From Clostridia bacterium (GTDB taxonomy: Bacteria > Bacillota > Clostridia > Saccharofermentanales > UBA5734), in NCBI GenBank assembly GCA_017997315.1, contig JAGOFF010000045.1, positions 1-12,962 of the forward strand: a stretch of 12,962 nucleotides of DNA, given 5' to 3'. Position 1 is the first letter of the stretch, and every line of letters begins with the position of its first letter. The notes under the pieces are model-generated. The model was not told where the DNA came from. It made no database searches and saw only the letters and a program-made list of their open reading frames with translations. Shown here piece after piece: positions 1-7,334 of the stretch. Both the position numbers and the translations under genes were made by a program.

Positions 1-1
1 C

Positions 2-472
2 TTTTCCAAAGCGTTTGCGATGACCGGCTGGCGCATCGGATACGCGGTCGGACCGTCCCCTTGGATGATGGCGATGAACAAGATCCATCAATATGCGATC
101 ATGTGCGCACCGACCACCGCGCTGCATGCGGCGATCGAAGCGCTGGAATCCTGTGATGAACCGGTCCGCATGATGACCGAAGAGTACGACCGCCGCAGAC
201 GGGTCGTCCTGGACGGCGTCCGCAAAGCCGGGCTCGATTGTTTCGAGCCGTTGGGCGCGTTCTATGCCTTTCCCGACATCACTCCGTCCGGGTTGGATTC
301 CGCATCATTCTGCGAGCGTTTCCTCCAGGAGGAAAAGGTCGCGATCGTACCGGGCAATGCGTTCGGCGACTCCGGCGAGGGATTTGTGCGCATCAGCTAC
401 GCCGCATCGATGGACAACATTCTTGCCGCCATGCAGCGGCTGGCCGTATTCATGGACAGGAGACGTGCATGA
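2..472 (+). CDS. PLP-dependent aminotransferase, class I/II (5'-truncated)
   Basis: This is the C-terminal part of a fold-type I aminotransferase; the first visible codon is at base 2 and the start lies outside the window. The opening residues FSKAFAMTGWRIGY match the family's Schiff-base lysine signature (S-K-x-x-x-M-T-G-W-R-I-G), so the AAA codon at 8-10 should be the PLP lysine. Further on, the GAFYAFPDI stretch and the near-C-terminal FVRISYA, whose Arg normally binds the substrate alpha-carboxylate, fit aspartate/aromatic/PatA-like aminotransferases. About 156 residues are visible, roughly the last 40% of a typical 390-residue protein. The substrate cannot be told from this part. The stop codon overlaps the start of prfB as ATGA (469-472), implying co-transcription and translational coupling. 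The family is secure, the specificity open. Confidence 0.93.
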   Translation, partial: FSKAFAMTGWRIGYAVGPSPWMMAMNKIHQYAIMCAPTTALHAAIEALESCDEPVRMMTEEYDRRRRVVLDGVRKAGLDCFEPLGAFYAFPDITPSGLDSASFCERFLQEEKVAIVPGNAFGDSGEGFVRISYAASMDNILAAMQRLAVFMDRRRA

Positions 473-1578
473 TCGAATTCGAAACCTGCCGGTTGGAACT
501 CACCGCGATGGAGGAACCCCTGCGTCAGCTTCGCGACGCGCTGCACATCGACCGTCTCGGTGACGAGATCTCCGAGCTGGAGGCGCGCGCCCAGGAGCCC
601 GGGTTCTGGGAAGACCAGGACCGGGCGCAGAAAGTACAGACCCAGATGAAGCATCTCCAGAAAAAGCTGGACCGGTTCCGGAGAATGGCCCGCCAGCACG
701 ACGACCTGCTGGTGCTGTGCGAGCTGGGCGACGAAGCCGAGGATACCGGCCTGCTCGAGGAACTGCGCGAGGGGATGGCCGACCTGCAGAAGGCGTATGA
801 CTCGTTGCGGCTGGAAACGCTGTTTACGGGGGAGTACGATGCGAGCAACGCGATCCTGACCCTGCACGCGGGTGCCGGCGGCACCGAGGCACAGGACTGG
901 AACGAGATGCTTTTCCGGATGTACACCCGGTGGGCGGAACGTCACGGATTCGAAATCCGCATCCTGGACATCCTCGAAGGCGAGGAGGCGGGGCTCAAGA
1001 GCGTCTCCTTCCGTCTTGCCGGGGACAATGCCTACGGATATATGCGGTCCGAAATGGGGGTCCATCGTTTGGTCCGGATCTCCCCGTTCGACGCGTCCGG
1101 ACGAAGGCACACCTCGTTCGCCTCGCTGGAGGTGATGCCCGAGCTGGATGACAGCATCCACATCGAGATCCGGCCGGAAGACCTGCGCATCGATACCTAC
1201 CGATCTTCCGGATCCGGCGGACAACACATCAACAAGACCGACTCCGCGGTCCGGATCACACACCTGCCGACCGGAGTCGTGACCTCCTGCCAGACCGAGC
1301 GCTCGCAGCCGCAGAACAAGGAGACCGCCATGTCCATGCTGCGGTCCAAACTCTTCGCGCTGGCACAGGCCGCCCACATGGAAAAGATCGAAGACCTCAA
1401 GGGGATTCAGATGGACATCGCGTGGGGTAGCCAGATCCGGTCCTATGTCTTCTGCCCGTACACCATGGTCAAGGACCACCGCACAGGGTACGAGGTGACA
1501 GGGGTCCAGGCGGTCATGGACGGGGATCTGGACGGCTTCATCAACGCCTATCTGTCCGGCCAGAAGAACGAGAAATGA
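469..1578 (+). CDS. prfB: Peptide chain release factor 2 (RF2)
   Basis: RF2 recognises UGA and UAA stop codons in the ribosomal A site and triggers peptidyl-tRNA hydrolysis. The 369-residue protein has the RF2-specific anticodon-like tripeptide SPF at residues 205-207 and the catalytic GGQ loop at 250-252, the same numbering as in E. coli RF2. The N-terminal helical region (about residues 1-110) precedes the PCRF core. The start at 469 is chosen because AGGAG (458-462) lies 6 nt upstream and the N-terminus then aligns with other RF2 proteins; the frame stays open upstream to about 238, but that part lies within the aminotransferase gene. Many bacteria interrupt prfB near codon 25 with an in-frame UGA and a +1 frameshift site. 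Here the region reads straight through with no stop, so autoregulation by frameshifting is absent. It overlaps the aminotransferase gene by 4 nt. Confidence 0.97.
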   Translation: MIEFETCRLELTAMEEPLRQLRDALHIDRLGDEISELEARAQEPGFWEDQDRAQKVQTQMKHLQKKLDRFRRMARQHDDLLVLCELGDEAEDTGLLEELREGMADLQKAYDSLRLETLFTGEYDASNAILTLHAGAGGTEAQDWNEMLFRMYTRWAERHGFEIRILDILEGEEAGLKSVSFRLAGDNAYGYMRSEMGVHRLVRISPFDASGRRHTSFASLEVMPELDDSIHIEIRPEDLRIDTYRSSGSGGQHINKTDSAVRITHLPTGVVTSCQTERSQPQNKETAMSMLRSKLFALAQAAHMEKIEDLKGIQMDIAWGSQIRSYVFCPYTMVKDHRTGYEVTGVQAVMDGDLDGFINAYLSGQKNEK

Positions 1579-1617
1579 CCGTTGATTTCGTCGAAGTGCC
1601 TGAAAAGGTCTGTGCAT

Positions 1618-1647
1618 TTGACTAGCGGAGCCCATGGCTGATACTAT
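1618..1647 (+). promoter_or_regulatory. Probable sigma-70-type promoter of the purine cluster
   Basis: TTGACT (1618-1623) and TACTAT (1642-1647) are separated by 18 nt, and a TG at 1639-1640 makes an extended -10. Transcription would begin near 1654, leaving a leader of about 58 nt before purE. The spacer holds a short inverted repeat, AGCC-CAT-GGCT (1629-1639), that could be a regulator site; this is speculative. It lies in the 133-nt gap between prfB and purE, the largest gap in the left half of the window. Confidence 0.6.
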
Positions 1648-1663
1648 AGGCACGTGAATGCTT

Positions 1664-1697
1664 CATGGAAGGGGAAACCTTTCCATGTATGCTTTTT
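1664..1697 (+). promoter_or_regulatory. Leader hairpin upstream of purE with T-run
   Basis: Bases 1664-1672 pair with 1678-1687, a 9-bp stem with one bulged T (1680) and a GGAAA loop. Five Ts follow at 1693-1697 after a 5-nt gap, and the purE ribosome binding site begins 4 nt further on. It could be a weak attenuator or an RNA-stability or translation-control hairpin. It is too small for a purine riboswitch aptamer. The structure is visible; its function is inference. Confidence 0.4.
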
Positions 1698-1711
1698 CCG
1701 GGAGGAAATCT

Positions 1712-2218
1712 ATGCCGGAATCCAGAATCCTCATCGTCATGGGCAGCGACTCGGATCTTCCCGTGATGGAAAGCTGCATCCGGACCCTTCGCGAACTGGG
1801 CGTCAGATATGACGCCCAGGTTTGTTCCGCCCACCGGTCGCCCTCGGCCGCGGCGGCGCTTGCCTCTTCAGCCGAGACGGGGGGATACGGCGCGATCATC
1901 GCCGCGGCCGGACTGGCGGCGCATCTGCCGGGGGTTCTCGCCGCGTACACCACGCTGCCGGTCATCGGGGTGCCGATCGGTGGAGGACCGCTCAAGGGGA
2001 TGGATGCCCTCCTGGCCATCGTGCAGATGCCTTCCGGCATCCCGGTCGCCACGGTGGCGATCGACGGAGGAACCAATGCCGCTGTGCTGGCCTGCCAGAT
2101 CCTGGCGACCGCCGACGCGGACCTCCGGACGCGCCTCAAGGCGTACAAGGCCAAACTGGAGGCGGGTGTCGGGGAACGGAACCGCAGACTCCAGGATAAA
2201 CTCGCGGATATAAAATGA
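1712..2218 (+). CDS. purE: 5-(carboxyamino)imidazole ribonucleotide mutase / AIR carboxylase PurE
   Basis: PurE forms CAIR in de novo purine synthesis, in class I enzymes by moving the carboxylate of N5-CAIR. The 168-residue length is normal for the family. Visible motifs are GSDSD (11-15, phosphate and nucleotide binding), SAHRSP (39-44) with His41, AAHLPG (69-74) and the VQMPSGIPVATVAI stretch (104-117). The start at 1712 is set by GGAGG (1701-1705) 6 nt upstream; an earlier in-frame ATG at 1658 lacks a comparable site and falls close to the predicted transcription start. The GLAAHLPG version of the central loop differs slightly from the E. coli GGAAHLPG form. No purK, which makes N5-CAIR in class I systems, lies in the window. 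It is the first gene of the cluster, 25 nt ahead of purF. Confidence 0.95.
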   Translation: MPESRILIVMGSDSDLPVMESCIRTLRELGVRYDAQVCSAHRSPSAAAALASSAETGGYGAIIAAAGLAAHLPGVLAAYTTLPVIGVPIGGGPLKGMDALLAIVQMPSGIPVATVAIDGGTNAAVLACQILATADADLRTRLKAYKAKLEAGVGERNRRLQDKLADIK

Positions 2219-2229
2219 AGACAAGACGC

Positions 2230-2235
2230 GGAGGG
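2230..2235 (+). promoter_or_regulatory. Ribosome binding site deciding the purF start
   Basis: GGAGGG sits 8 nt before GTG at 2244 but 14 nt before the alternative ATG at 2250. The GTG start is therefore preferred, adding two residues ahead of MKDLHDEC. Confidence 0.6.
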
Positions 2236-2243
2236 ATACGGGC

Positions 2244-3707
2244 GTGATCATGAAAGATCTGCATGACGAGTGCGGGGTATTCGGAATTCTCGATACCGAA
2301 GGGAAACGGGACGATACCGCACGCCTGACCTACCTCGGATTATTCGCGCTGCAGCACAGAGGCCAGGACAGCGCCGGGATCGCCATCAACACGAACGGCA
2401 CACTGTTCTGTCATAAAGACACGGGGTTGGTCGTCGAGGCGTTCAACGAGATGACGCTCAACATGCTGCGCGGTTCCGCGGCGATCGGCCATGTGCGGTA
2501 TCCGACCCAGGGCGGACTCGGCATCGACTGCGCGCAGCCCATGCTGATCAAGTACCGCGGCGGACAGCTTGCGCTGGCGCACAACGGCAGCCTGACCAAT
2601 GCGGACGAGATGCGGGTGCGCCTGGAGGAGTTCGGCTCGATTTTCCAGACCGGCTCCGACTCCGAGGTCATGCTTGCGCTCCTGGCCCGGAACCGCATCC
2701 TTACGGAACGGATGGAAGACGCGATCTTCATGATGATGGCGGAGATCCGCGGCGCATACTCACTGGTACTCATGACGCGCAACAAGATCATCGGGGTGCG
2801 GGATCCTCTGGGGATCCGCCCCCTTTGCCTCGGCCGGCTCGGATCCTCGTTCATCCTGGCGTCCGAGACCTGTGCGATCGAATCGATCGGCGGCGAGTTC
2901 ATCCGGGACATCGATCCCGGTGAGGTGGTTACGATCACGGCGGCCGGCGTGTCTTCGGAATTCATGGTCAAGGACGACGACGCCAGGAAGAAGGCGGCGC
3001 TCTGCCTGTTCGAATTCGTGTACATCGCCCGCCCGGACAGCTCCATCGACGGCGCCAGCGTCTACGAAGCGCGGTACGAGGCCGGACGCGCATTGGCGAG
3101 GGAGCAGCCCGCCCAAGCCGACCTGGTGATCGGCGCTCCGGATTCCGGAATCGTCGCTTCCATGGGATACGCGTTCGAGTCCGGAATCCCGTACGGTTCA
3201 GGTCTCCTGAAAAACCGGTACGTGGGGCGCACCTTCATCCAACCGACCCAGATGCAGCGCGAATTGGCGGTCACGATGAAATTCGCGGCGCTGAAGAAGT
3301 CCATCGCGGGGAAGAGTCTGGTCATGGTGGATGATTCCATCGTCCGGGGCACCACGACGCGGTTCATCATCAACATGCTCAAGGAGGCGGGCGCCCGGGA
3401 GGTCCATATGCGGATCGCCTCCCCGCCGGTCCTGTACCCGTGCTTCTACGGGGTCGATACACCCACGCAGGACGAGTTGTCCGCGTGCAACATGAGCCTG
3501 GAGGAGATCCGGGTCATGATCGGGGCCGACAGCCTCGGATATCTGAGCCTGGACGGGCTTCGGTCCAGTGTCAAGGGCCTGACATGCGGGCTGTGCTCCA
3601 CCTGCTTCGACGGTGCGTATCCCGGCGGGATGCCGTCCCGCGAGGAGACCAGGATCCGGCGCATCGAGTTCGACTACAGCGCCACGGGCGCAGGCACCGG
3701 CCGATGA
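2244..3707 (+). CDS. purF: Amidophosphoribosyltransferase PurF (glutamine-dependent)
   Basis: PurF catalyses the committed step of purine synthesis, making 5-phosphoribosylamine from PRPP and glutamine. The N-terminal Ntn glutaminase domain begins at Cys10 (ECGVFGI), so a 9-residue propeptide should be removed to expose the nucleophile, as in the B. subtilis enzyme. LQHRGQDSAGI (36-46), GHVRYPTQ (82-89), AHNGSLTN (112-119) and GSDSE (137-141) complete the glutaminase site. The phosphoribosyltransferase half has the PRPP loop VMVDDSIVRGTT (360-371). Cys254, Cys400, Cys451 and Cys454 sit where the four ligands of the B. subtilis [4Fe-4S] cluster lie, which suggests an oxygen-labile, Bacillus-type enzyme. 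Length (487 residues) is normal. GTG is the likely start. The stop overlaps purN by 4 nt. Confidence 0.97.
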   Translation: MIMKDLHDECGVFGILDTEGKRDDTARLTYLGLFALQHRGQDSAGIAINTNGTLFCHKDTGLVVEAFNEMTLNMLRGSAAIGHVRYPTQGGLGIDCAQPMLIKYRGGQLALAHNGSLTNADEMRVRLEEFGSIFQTGSDSEVMLALLARNRILTERMEDAIFMMMAEIRGAYSLVLMTRNKIIGVRDPLGIRPLCLGRLGSSFILASETCAIESIGGEFIRDIDPGEVVTITAAGVSSEFMVKDDDARKKAALCLFEFVYIARPDSSIDGASVYEARYEAGRALAREQPAQADLVIGAPDSGIVASMGYAFESGIPYGSGLLKNRYVGRTFIQPTQMQRELAVTMKFAALKKSIAGKSLVMVDDSIVRGTTTRFIINMLKEAGAREVHMRIASPPVLYPCFYGVDTPTQDELSACNMSLEEIRVMIGADSLGYLSLDGLRSSVKGLTCGLCSTCFDGAYPGGMPSREETRIRRIEFDYSATGAGTGR

Positions 3708-4342
3708 ACATCGCGGTGCTGGTGTCCGGCGGCGGGACCAATCTCCAGAATCTGATCGACGGGGTGTCGGACGGCTCGCTGGCCGGCTGCCGCGTCTGTC
3801 GTGTGATCGCTTCGCGTGACGGGACGTATGCGCAGCAGCGCGCGGAAAATGCCGGCATCCCCGTTACGGTCATCCGGCGCTCCGCATTTCCCGGCATGGA
3901 GGAATACGACGCGGCCATGCTCGCCTGCCTGGATGCCAGCGGCGTGGAACTGGTGGTACTCGGCGGATTCCTCTCCCTGTTGGGACCCGCGGTCCTCGCC
4001 CGTTTCAAGGACCGGATCATCAACATCCACCCCGCGCTCCTTCCGGCGTTCGGGGGGAAGGGGATGTACGGGATCCATGTCCACGAAGCGGTGCTGGCCA
4101 GTGGCGTCAAGTGGACCGGCGCGACCGTCCAGTTTATCAACGAAACCTATGACGACGGACCGATCCTGCTGCAGAAACCGGTCCGCGTCCTGCAGGACGA
4201 CACCCCGGCCACCCTGCAGGCCCGGGTCATGTCCGAGGCGGAGCGCGTCCTGCTGCCTGCTGCGGTCCGGATGATCGCCCGCGGGCAGGTGCGGATCGAG
4301 GGCCGGCGGACGATCATCGACCCCGTTGCCGACATCCCCTGA
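3704..4342 (+). CDS. purN: Phosphoribosylglycinamide formyltransferase PurN
   Basis: PurN transfers a formyl group from 10-formyl-tetrahydrofolate to GAR, giving FGAR. The 212-residue protein starts with the Rossmann-like VLVSGGGTNLQNLI (5-18) and carries the catalytic Asn107 and His109 in IINIHPALLPAF (105-116). Asp150 in YDDGP aligns with Asp144 of the E. coli enzyme. The start at 3704 is fixed by the ATGA overlap with purF; no good Shine-Dalgarno sequence is present, so translation is probably coupled to purF. An upstream extension of the frame to 3440 lies wholly within purF and is not credible. purM, which commonly sits between purF and purN in Bacillota, is missing here. Its folate cofactor links it to the folA and thyA genes further right. 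Confidence 0.96.
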   Translation: MNIAVLVSGGGTNLQNLIDGVSDGSLAGCRVCRVIASRDGTYAQQRAENAGIPVTVIRRSAFPGMEEYDAAMLACLDASGVELVVLGGFLSLLGPAVLARFKDRIINIHPALLPAFGGKGMYGIHVHEAVLASGVKWTGATVQFINETYDDGPILLQKPVRVLQDDTPATLQARVMSEAERVLLPAAVRMIARGQVRIEGRRTIIDPVADIP

Positions 4343-4374
4343 TCCCGGTCCTGCGGCACAGGATGACGGAGCCG

Positions 4375-4403
4375 GGGACACCGCGCAGCGTGTGCGGTAT
4401 CAT
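4375..4403 (+). promoter_or_regulatory. Weak possible promoter before purD
   Basis: GGGACA (4375-4380) and TATCAT (4398-4403) are 17 nt apart in the 94-nt gap between purN and purD. The -10 is good, but the -35 matches only at its last four bases. A small TCCTG/CAGGA hairpin (4349-4363) precedes it without a T-run. An internal promoter is possible; read-through from purE is at least as likely. Confidence 0.25.
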
Positions 4404-4436
4404 GAATCCGAAAGACCGACAAGGAGAAACACACGT

Positions 4437-5708
4437 ATGAAGATACTCGTCGTCGGCGGCGGCGGCCGTGAGCACGCCATCGTCTGGAGCCTGGCTCGCA
4501 GTCCGCGCGTGAGCCGGCTGTACTGCGCGCCGGGGAACGGCGGGATCGCGGGATTGGCGGAATGCGTCGACATCGCCGCGACCGATCTGGACGGCATGAC
4601 GTCTTTTGCGCTCCGCGAGGCGATCGACCTGGTATTCGTCGCGCCGGACGACCCGCTCGCACTGGGCATGGTGGACCGCATGGAATCCGCCGGACTCCGT
4701 GTGTTCGGTCCTCACGCGAACGCAGCGGCCATCGAGTCCAGCAAGGTGTTTTCCAAAGGCCTGATGCGCAAGTACGGCATTCCGACCGCGGCATACGGAG
4801 TCTTCACCGATCTCGGGCAGGCGCTGGAATATGTCGGTACGCAACCGCTGCCGGTCGTCGTGAAGGCGGACGGGCTGGCGCTCGGGAAAGGGGTCGTCAT
4901 CGCCCGTACGCACGAAGAGGCCCGTGAAGCCGTATGCGGGATGATGCGGGACGGCGCGTTCGGGGACGCCGGCCGGACCGTCGTCATCGAAGAATACATG
5001 ACCGGTCCGGAACTTACGGTGCTGGCATTCACCGACGGGACGACCGTCGTGCCCATGCCGAATGCGCGGGACCACAAGCGCGCCAATGACAACGACGAAG
5101 GACTCAACACGGGGGGAATGGGTGCGGTGGTTCCGGGGCATGTGCCCGCCGAAGGGGAGGAAGCCGCCTGGATGGACCGGATCTTCCAACCGACGGTGGA
5201 TGCGCTGCGGGCTGAAGGACGTCCGTTCAAAGGGGTCTTGTACTTCCAGCTGATGCTCACTCCGAACGGCGCGAAAGTGATCGAGTACAACGCCCGGTTC
5301 GGCGATCCCGAAGCGCAGGCGGTGCTGCCTCTCCTGCGGACGGATTTTCTGGACATCGTCGATGCGGTGATCGACAGGCGGTTGGACCGGATCGATGTGG
5401 AATGGGAACCGAAGGCATCCTGCTGCGTCGTCATGGCGTCGGGAGGGTATCCGGCGTCCTACCGGAAAGGGTATGAAGTGTTCGGACTCGGCGAAGTCCA
5501 TGCGCTGGTGTTCCATGCCGGAACCCGCAAGGAGGGGAACCGGATCCTGACGAACGGCGGACGCGTCCTGGGTGTCACCGCGGTGGCGGACAGCCTTCGG
5601 GAAGCGGTCGATGCCGCGTACGCGGATGTCGCCCGCATCCGGTTCCAGGACATGCATGTGCGCTCCGACATCGGCCGGACGACCCTGGCCGCCCGTACCG
5701 GGACATGA
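4437..5708 (+). CDS. purD: Phosphoribosylamine-glycine ligase PurD (GAR synthetase)
   Basis: PurD joins phosphoribosylamine, the unstable PurF product, to glycine with ATP, forming GAR. The 423-residue length is typical. Domains in order: N-terminal Rossmann-like domain with VVGGGGREHAI (5-15) and CAPGNGG (30-36); ATP-grasp domain with VVKADGLALGKGV (141-153), EEYMTGPEL (185-193), NTGGMGAVVP (224-233) and the metal-binding EYNARFGDPEAQ (283-294); and a C-terminal domain ending in DIGRTTLA. The usual VGPE of the family reads APDD (69-72) here, as far as I can tell a lineage variation. ATG at 4437 is preceded by AAGGAG (4421-4426) with a rather long 10-nt spacing. The stop overlaps the next gene by ATGA (5705-5708), tying purine synthesis to the NadD-YqeK gene. 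Confidence 0.96.
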   Translation: MKILVVGGGGREHAIVWSLARSPRVSRLYCAPGNGGIAGLAECVDIAATDLDGMTSFALREAIDLVFVAPDDPLALGMVDRMESAGLRVFGPHANAAAIESSKVFSKGLMRKYGIPTAAYGVFTDLGQALEYVGTQPLPVVVKADGLALGKGVVIARTHEEAREAVCGMMRDGAFGDAGRTVVIEEYMTGPELTVLAFTDGTTVVPMPNARDHKRANDNDEGLNTGGMGAVVPGHVPAEGEEAAWMDRIFQPTVDALRAEGRPFKGVLYFQLMLTPNGAKVIEYNARFGDPEAQAVLPLLRTDFLDIVDAVIDRRLDRIDVEWEPKASCCVVMASGGYPASYRKGYEVFGLGEVHALVFHAGTRKEGNRILTNGGRVLGVTAVADSLREAVDAAYADVARIRFQDMHVRSDIGRTTLAARTGT

Positions 5709-6907
5709 AAGTCGGCTTTCTGGGCGGAACGTTCGATCCGCTGCACAACGGACACCTTGCACTCGCCGAAGACAGTCTCACGTCGGGCGGGCTGGACCGG
5801 CTGGTCGTCATCCCCGCCGGAACCACCGTCCACAAGCCGGTTGACCGGGTGTCGGGCGCCGGGATGCGGTATTGGATGTGCAGGCTTGGATTCCAGGGGA
5901 TGGATTCGGTCGAGGTATCCCGCTGCGAAGCGCTGAGGGACCACGGCTCGTATACGATCGATACCATCCGTGAACTCCGGCGATCGCTGGATCCGGGTGA
6001 CGAACTGCATATGGTATGCGGCGCGGACATCCTTTTCGATCTCCTCCATTGGCGGTTTCCGCAGGATATCATGCGTGAGACCGCCATCCTGGCGAGTCTC
6101 AGACCCGGACATGACCGGACGTCTTTCGAGGCGCGTGCAGCGTTTCTGCGGGATGAATACGGCGCGCGGATCCGGTTTTTCGACGCCCGGCAGGTGGATG
6201 TGTCTTCGACGGGGATCCGCATGGCGGTCGCCTCCGGAGATGACATTTCGGATCGGATGCCGCAGAACGTGGCGCGTTTTGTCCGGGATGCCGGACTGTA
6301 CGCACCCGACAATCCGCTCGATACGCTGACCGCCGAACAGACGGAATGTCTGCGCCATGCGGAACGGATCCTGCTGGAGATCCACGACGGGCCGCGGCTG
6401 GAACACTCGCTCCTGACCATGACCACCGCCGCCCGGCTGGCCGCCCGGTTCGGCCTGGACATCTACTCCGCGGCTCTCGCCGGCCTGGTGCACGACTGCG
6501 CCAAAGGGCTGCCGAGACAACAGGCTCTGTCCTTTGTCGATCCGGCCGACCATGCGACTGCCGCAGAACCGAAACTGCATCATGGACCGGCCGGCGCAGT
6601 CCTGGCGAAGGATCTTTTCGGGATCGGCGACCGTACGGTGCTGGACGCCATCCGGTACCATATCACCGGACGCGCCGGCATGACGCCGGTCGAGATGGCG
6701 GTCTATATCGCCGACAAGACGGAACCGTCGCGCCGGTACCCTGGTGTGGACGCCGTCCGGACCCGGATGCTGGACAATCTGGAAGACGCGTTTCTCCTCT
6801 CGGCCGGATCGTTCGCCGCGATCCTGTCCGAGCGGGGAATGAAGGCACATCCCGACATGCTGGCCGCGATCAGCGAACTGGAAAGGAGACACCCCATTGA
6901 CCATTGA
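5705..6907 (+). CDS. nadD: NadD-YqeK fusion: nicotinate-nucleotide adenylyltransferase plus HD-domain Ap4A hydrolase
   Basis: One 400-residue protein covers two genes that are separate in B. subtilis. Residues 1 to about 200 are NadD, which adenylylates nicotinate mononucleotide in NAD synthesis: GGTFDPLHNGHL (7-18) with the HxGH motif at 14-17, GAD (106-108), and the ISSTxIR-type motif SSTGIR (167-172). Residues about 210-400 are YqeK, an HD-superfamily protein; characterised YqeK enzymes hydrolyse diadenosine tetraphosphate symmetrically. Its metal ligands appear intact: His234, His263-Asp264 (VHDCAK), His292/293 and Asp337, followed by EPSRRYPGVD. Both halves look active. The start overlaps purD by ATGA. 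The gene overlaps rsfS by 11 nt, preserving the nadD-yqeK-rsfS order common in Bacillota. No stop or frameshift separates the halves, so a true fusion is favoured over a sequencing artefact. Confidence 0.94.
   Translation: MKVGFLGGTFDPLHNGHLALAEDSLTSGGLDRLVVIPAGTTVHKPVDRVSGAGMRYWMCRLGFQGMDSVEVSRCEALRDHGSYTIDTIRELRRSLDPGDELHMVCGADILFDLLHWRFPQDIMRETAILASLRPGHDRTSFEARAAFLRDEYGARIRFFDARQVDVSSTGIRMAVASGDDISDRMPQNVARFVRDAGLYAPDNPLDTLTAEQTECLRHAERILLEIHDGPRLEHSLLTMTTAARLAARFGLDIYSAALAGLVHDCAKGLPRQQALSFVDPADHATAAEPKLHHGPAGAVLAKDLFGIGDRTVLDAIRYHITGRAGMTPVEMAVYIADKTEPSRRYPGVDAVRTRMLDNLEDAFLLSAGSFAAILSERGMKAHPDMLAAISELERRHPIDH
6882..6888 (+). promoter_or_regulatory. Ribosome binding site deciding the TTG start of rsfS
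   Basis: AAAGGAG, embedded in the last codons of the NadD-YqeK gene, lies 8 nt before TTG at 6897. No ATG or GTG in the rsfS frame fits better. Confidence 0.65.
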
Positions 6908-7229
6908 ACAGCAGGCGGAAGCCATGAAGGGCATTCTCGAGGACAAGAAGGCGCGGGAGGTCGAGTTGATCCCGCTGGAGGGCAAGACCACCCTGGCGGA
7001 CTATTTCGTGATCGCGACGGGCGGATCGGTGCCGCACATCCGTGCATTGGCGGATGAATTGCAGCTTCAGATGAAAACGCGGTACGGACTGGTCCCGGAC
7101 CATGTCGAGGGGTACGAGGGGGGACGGTGGATCCTCCTGGACTATCTCGATATTGTCGTGCACGTGTTCCATCAGGAAGACCGCGAATACTACAGCCTGG
7201 AGAAACTGTGGGAGGGCCGGCGCCGCTGA
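6897..7229 (+). CDS. rsfS: Ribosome silencing factor RsfS (Iojap/DUF143 family)
   Basis: RsfS binds ribosomal protein uL14 on the 50S subunit and blocks joining of the 30S subunit, lowering translation under poor nutrition. The 110-residue product matches the family in length and pattern: TLADYFVIATGGS (about residues 31-43), the DHVEGYEGGRWILLDYLDIVVHVF region (about 63-86), and an acidic-aromatic REYYSLEKLW end. It starts with TTG, 11 nt inside the preceding gene. Its position after NadD-YqeK is the conserved Bacillota arrangement. The gene is likely translated by coupling, and may be the last gene of the transcript that began at purE. Confidence 0.95.
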   Translation: MTIEQQAEAMKGILEDKKAREVELIPLEGKTTLADYFVIATGGSVPHIRALADELQLQMKTRYGLVPDHVEGYEGGRWILLDYLDIVVHVFHQEDREYYSLEKLWEGRRR

Positions 7230-7296
7230 CCGGTTCCCCTGGGTATTTCCGGCTGTTTTTTGTCGAACCGGCCTGAAACCGGGGCTTCTTCTTTTC
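7230..7296 (+). terminator. Possible weak terminator region between rsfS and comEA
   Basis: Directly after the rsfS stop, CCGGTTC (7230-7236) can pair with GAACCGG (7265-7271) around a 28-nt loop containing a six-T run (7256-7261). A pyrimidine-rich stretch (about 7285-7296) follows. It is not a canonical compact hairpin with an adjacent U-tract, so it may only be spacer. The remaining gap to comEA shows nothing else beyond its strong ribosome binding site. Confidence 0.25.
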
Positions 7297-7334
7297 CGGC
7301 ATGATGTGCTTGCCGCATCGGGAAAGGAGGGGGT

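Noticed and set aside
238..468. N-terminal extension of prfB upstream of 469
   Set aside because: It overlaps the aminotransferase coding region, has no RF2 similarity, and the 469 start has a good Shine-Dalgarno sequence and the right protein length.
1579..1711. Purine or guanine riboswitch upstream of purE
   Set aside because: The leader after the predicted transcription start is about 58 nt and lacks the three-way-junction aptamer pattern; only a simple hairpin is present.
4314..6991. Long minus-strand open frames opposite purD and the NadD-YqeK gene (about 480-510 codons)
   Set aside because: Same cause: GC-rich codon bias opposite well-identified genes, no ribosome binding site and no protein-family pattern.
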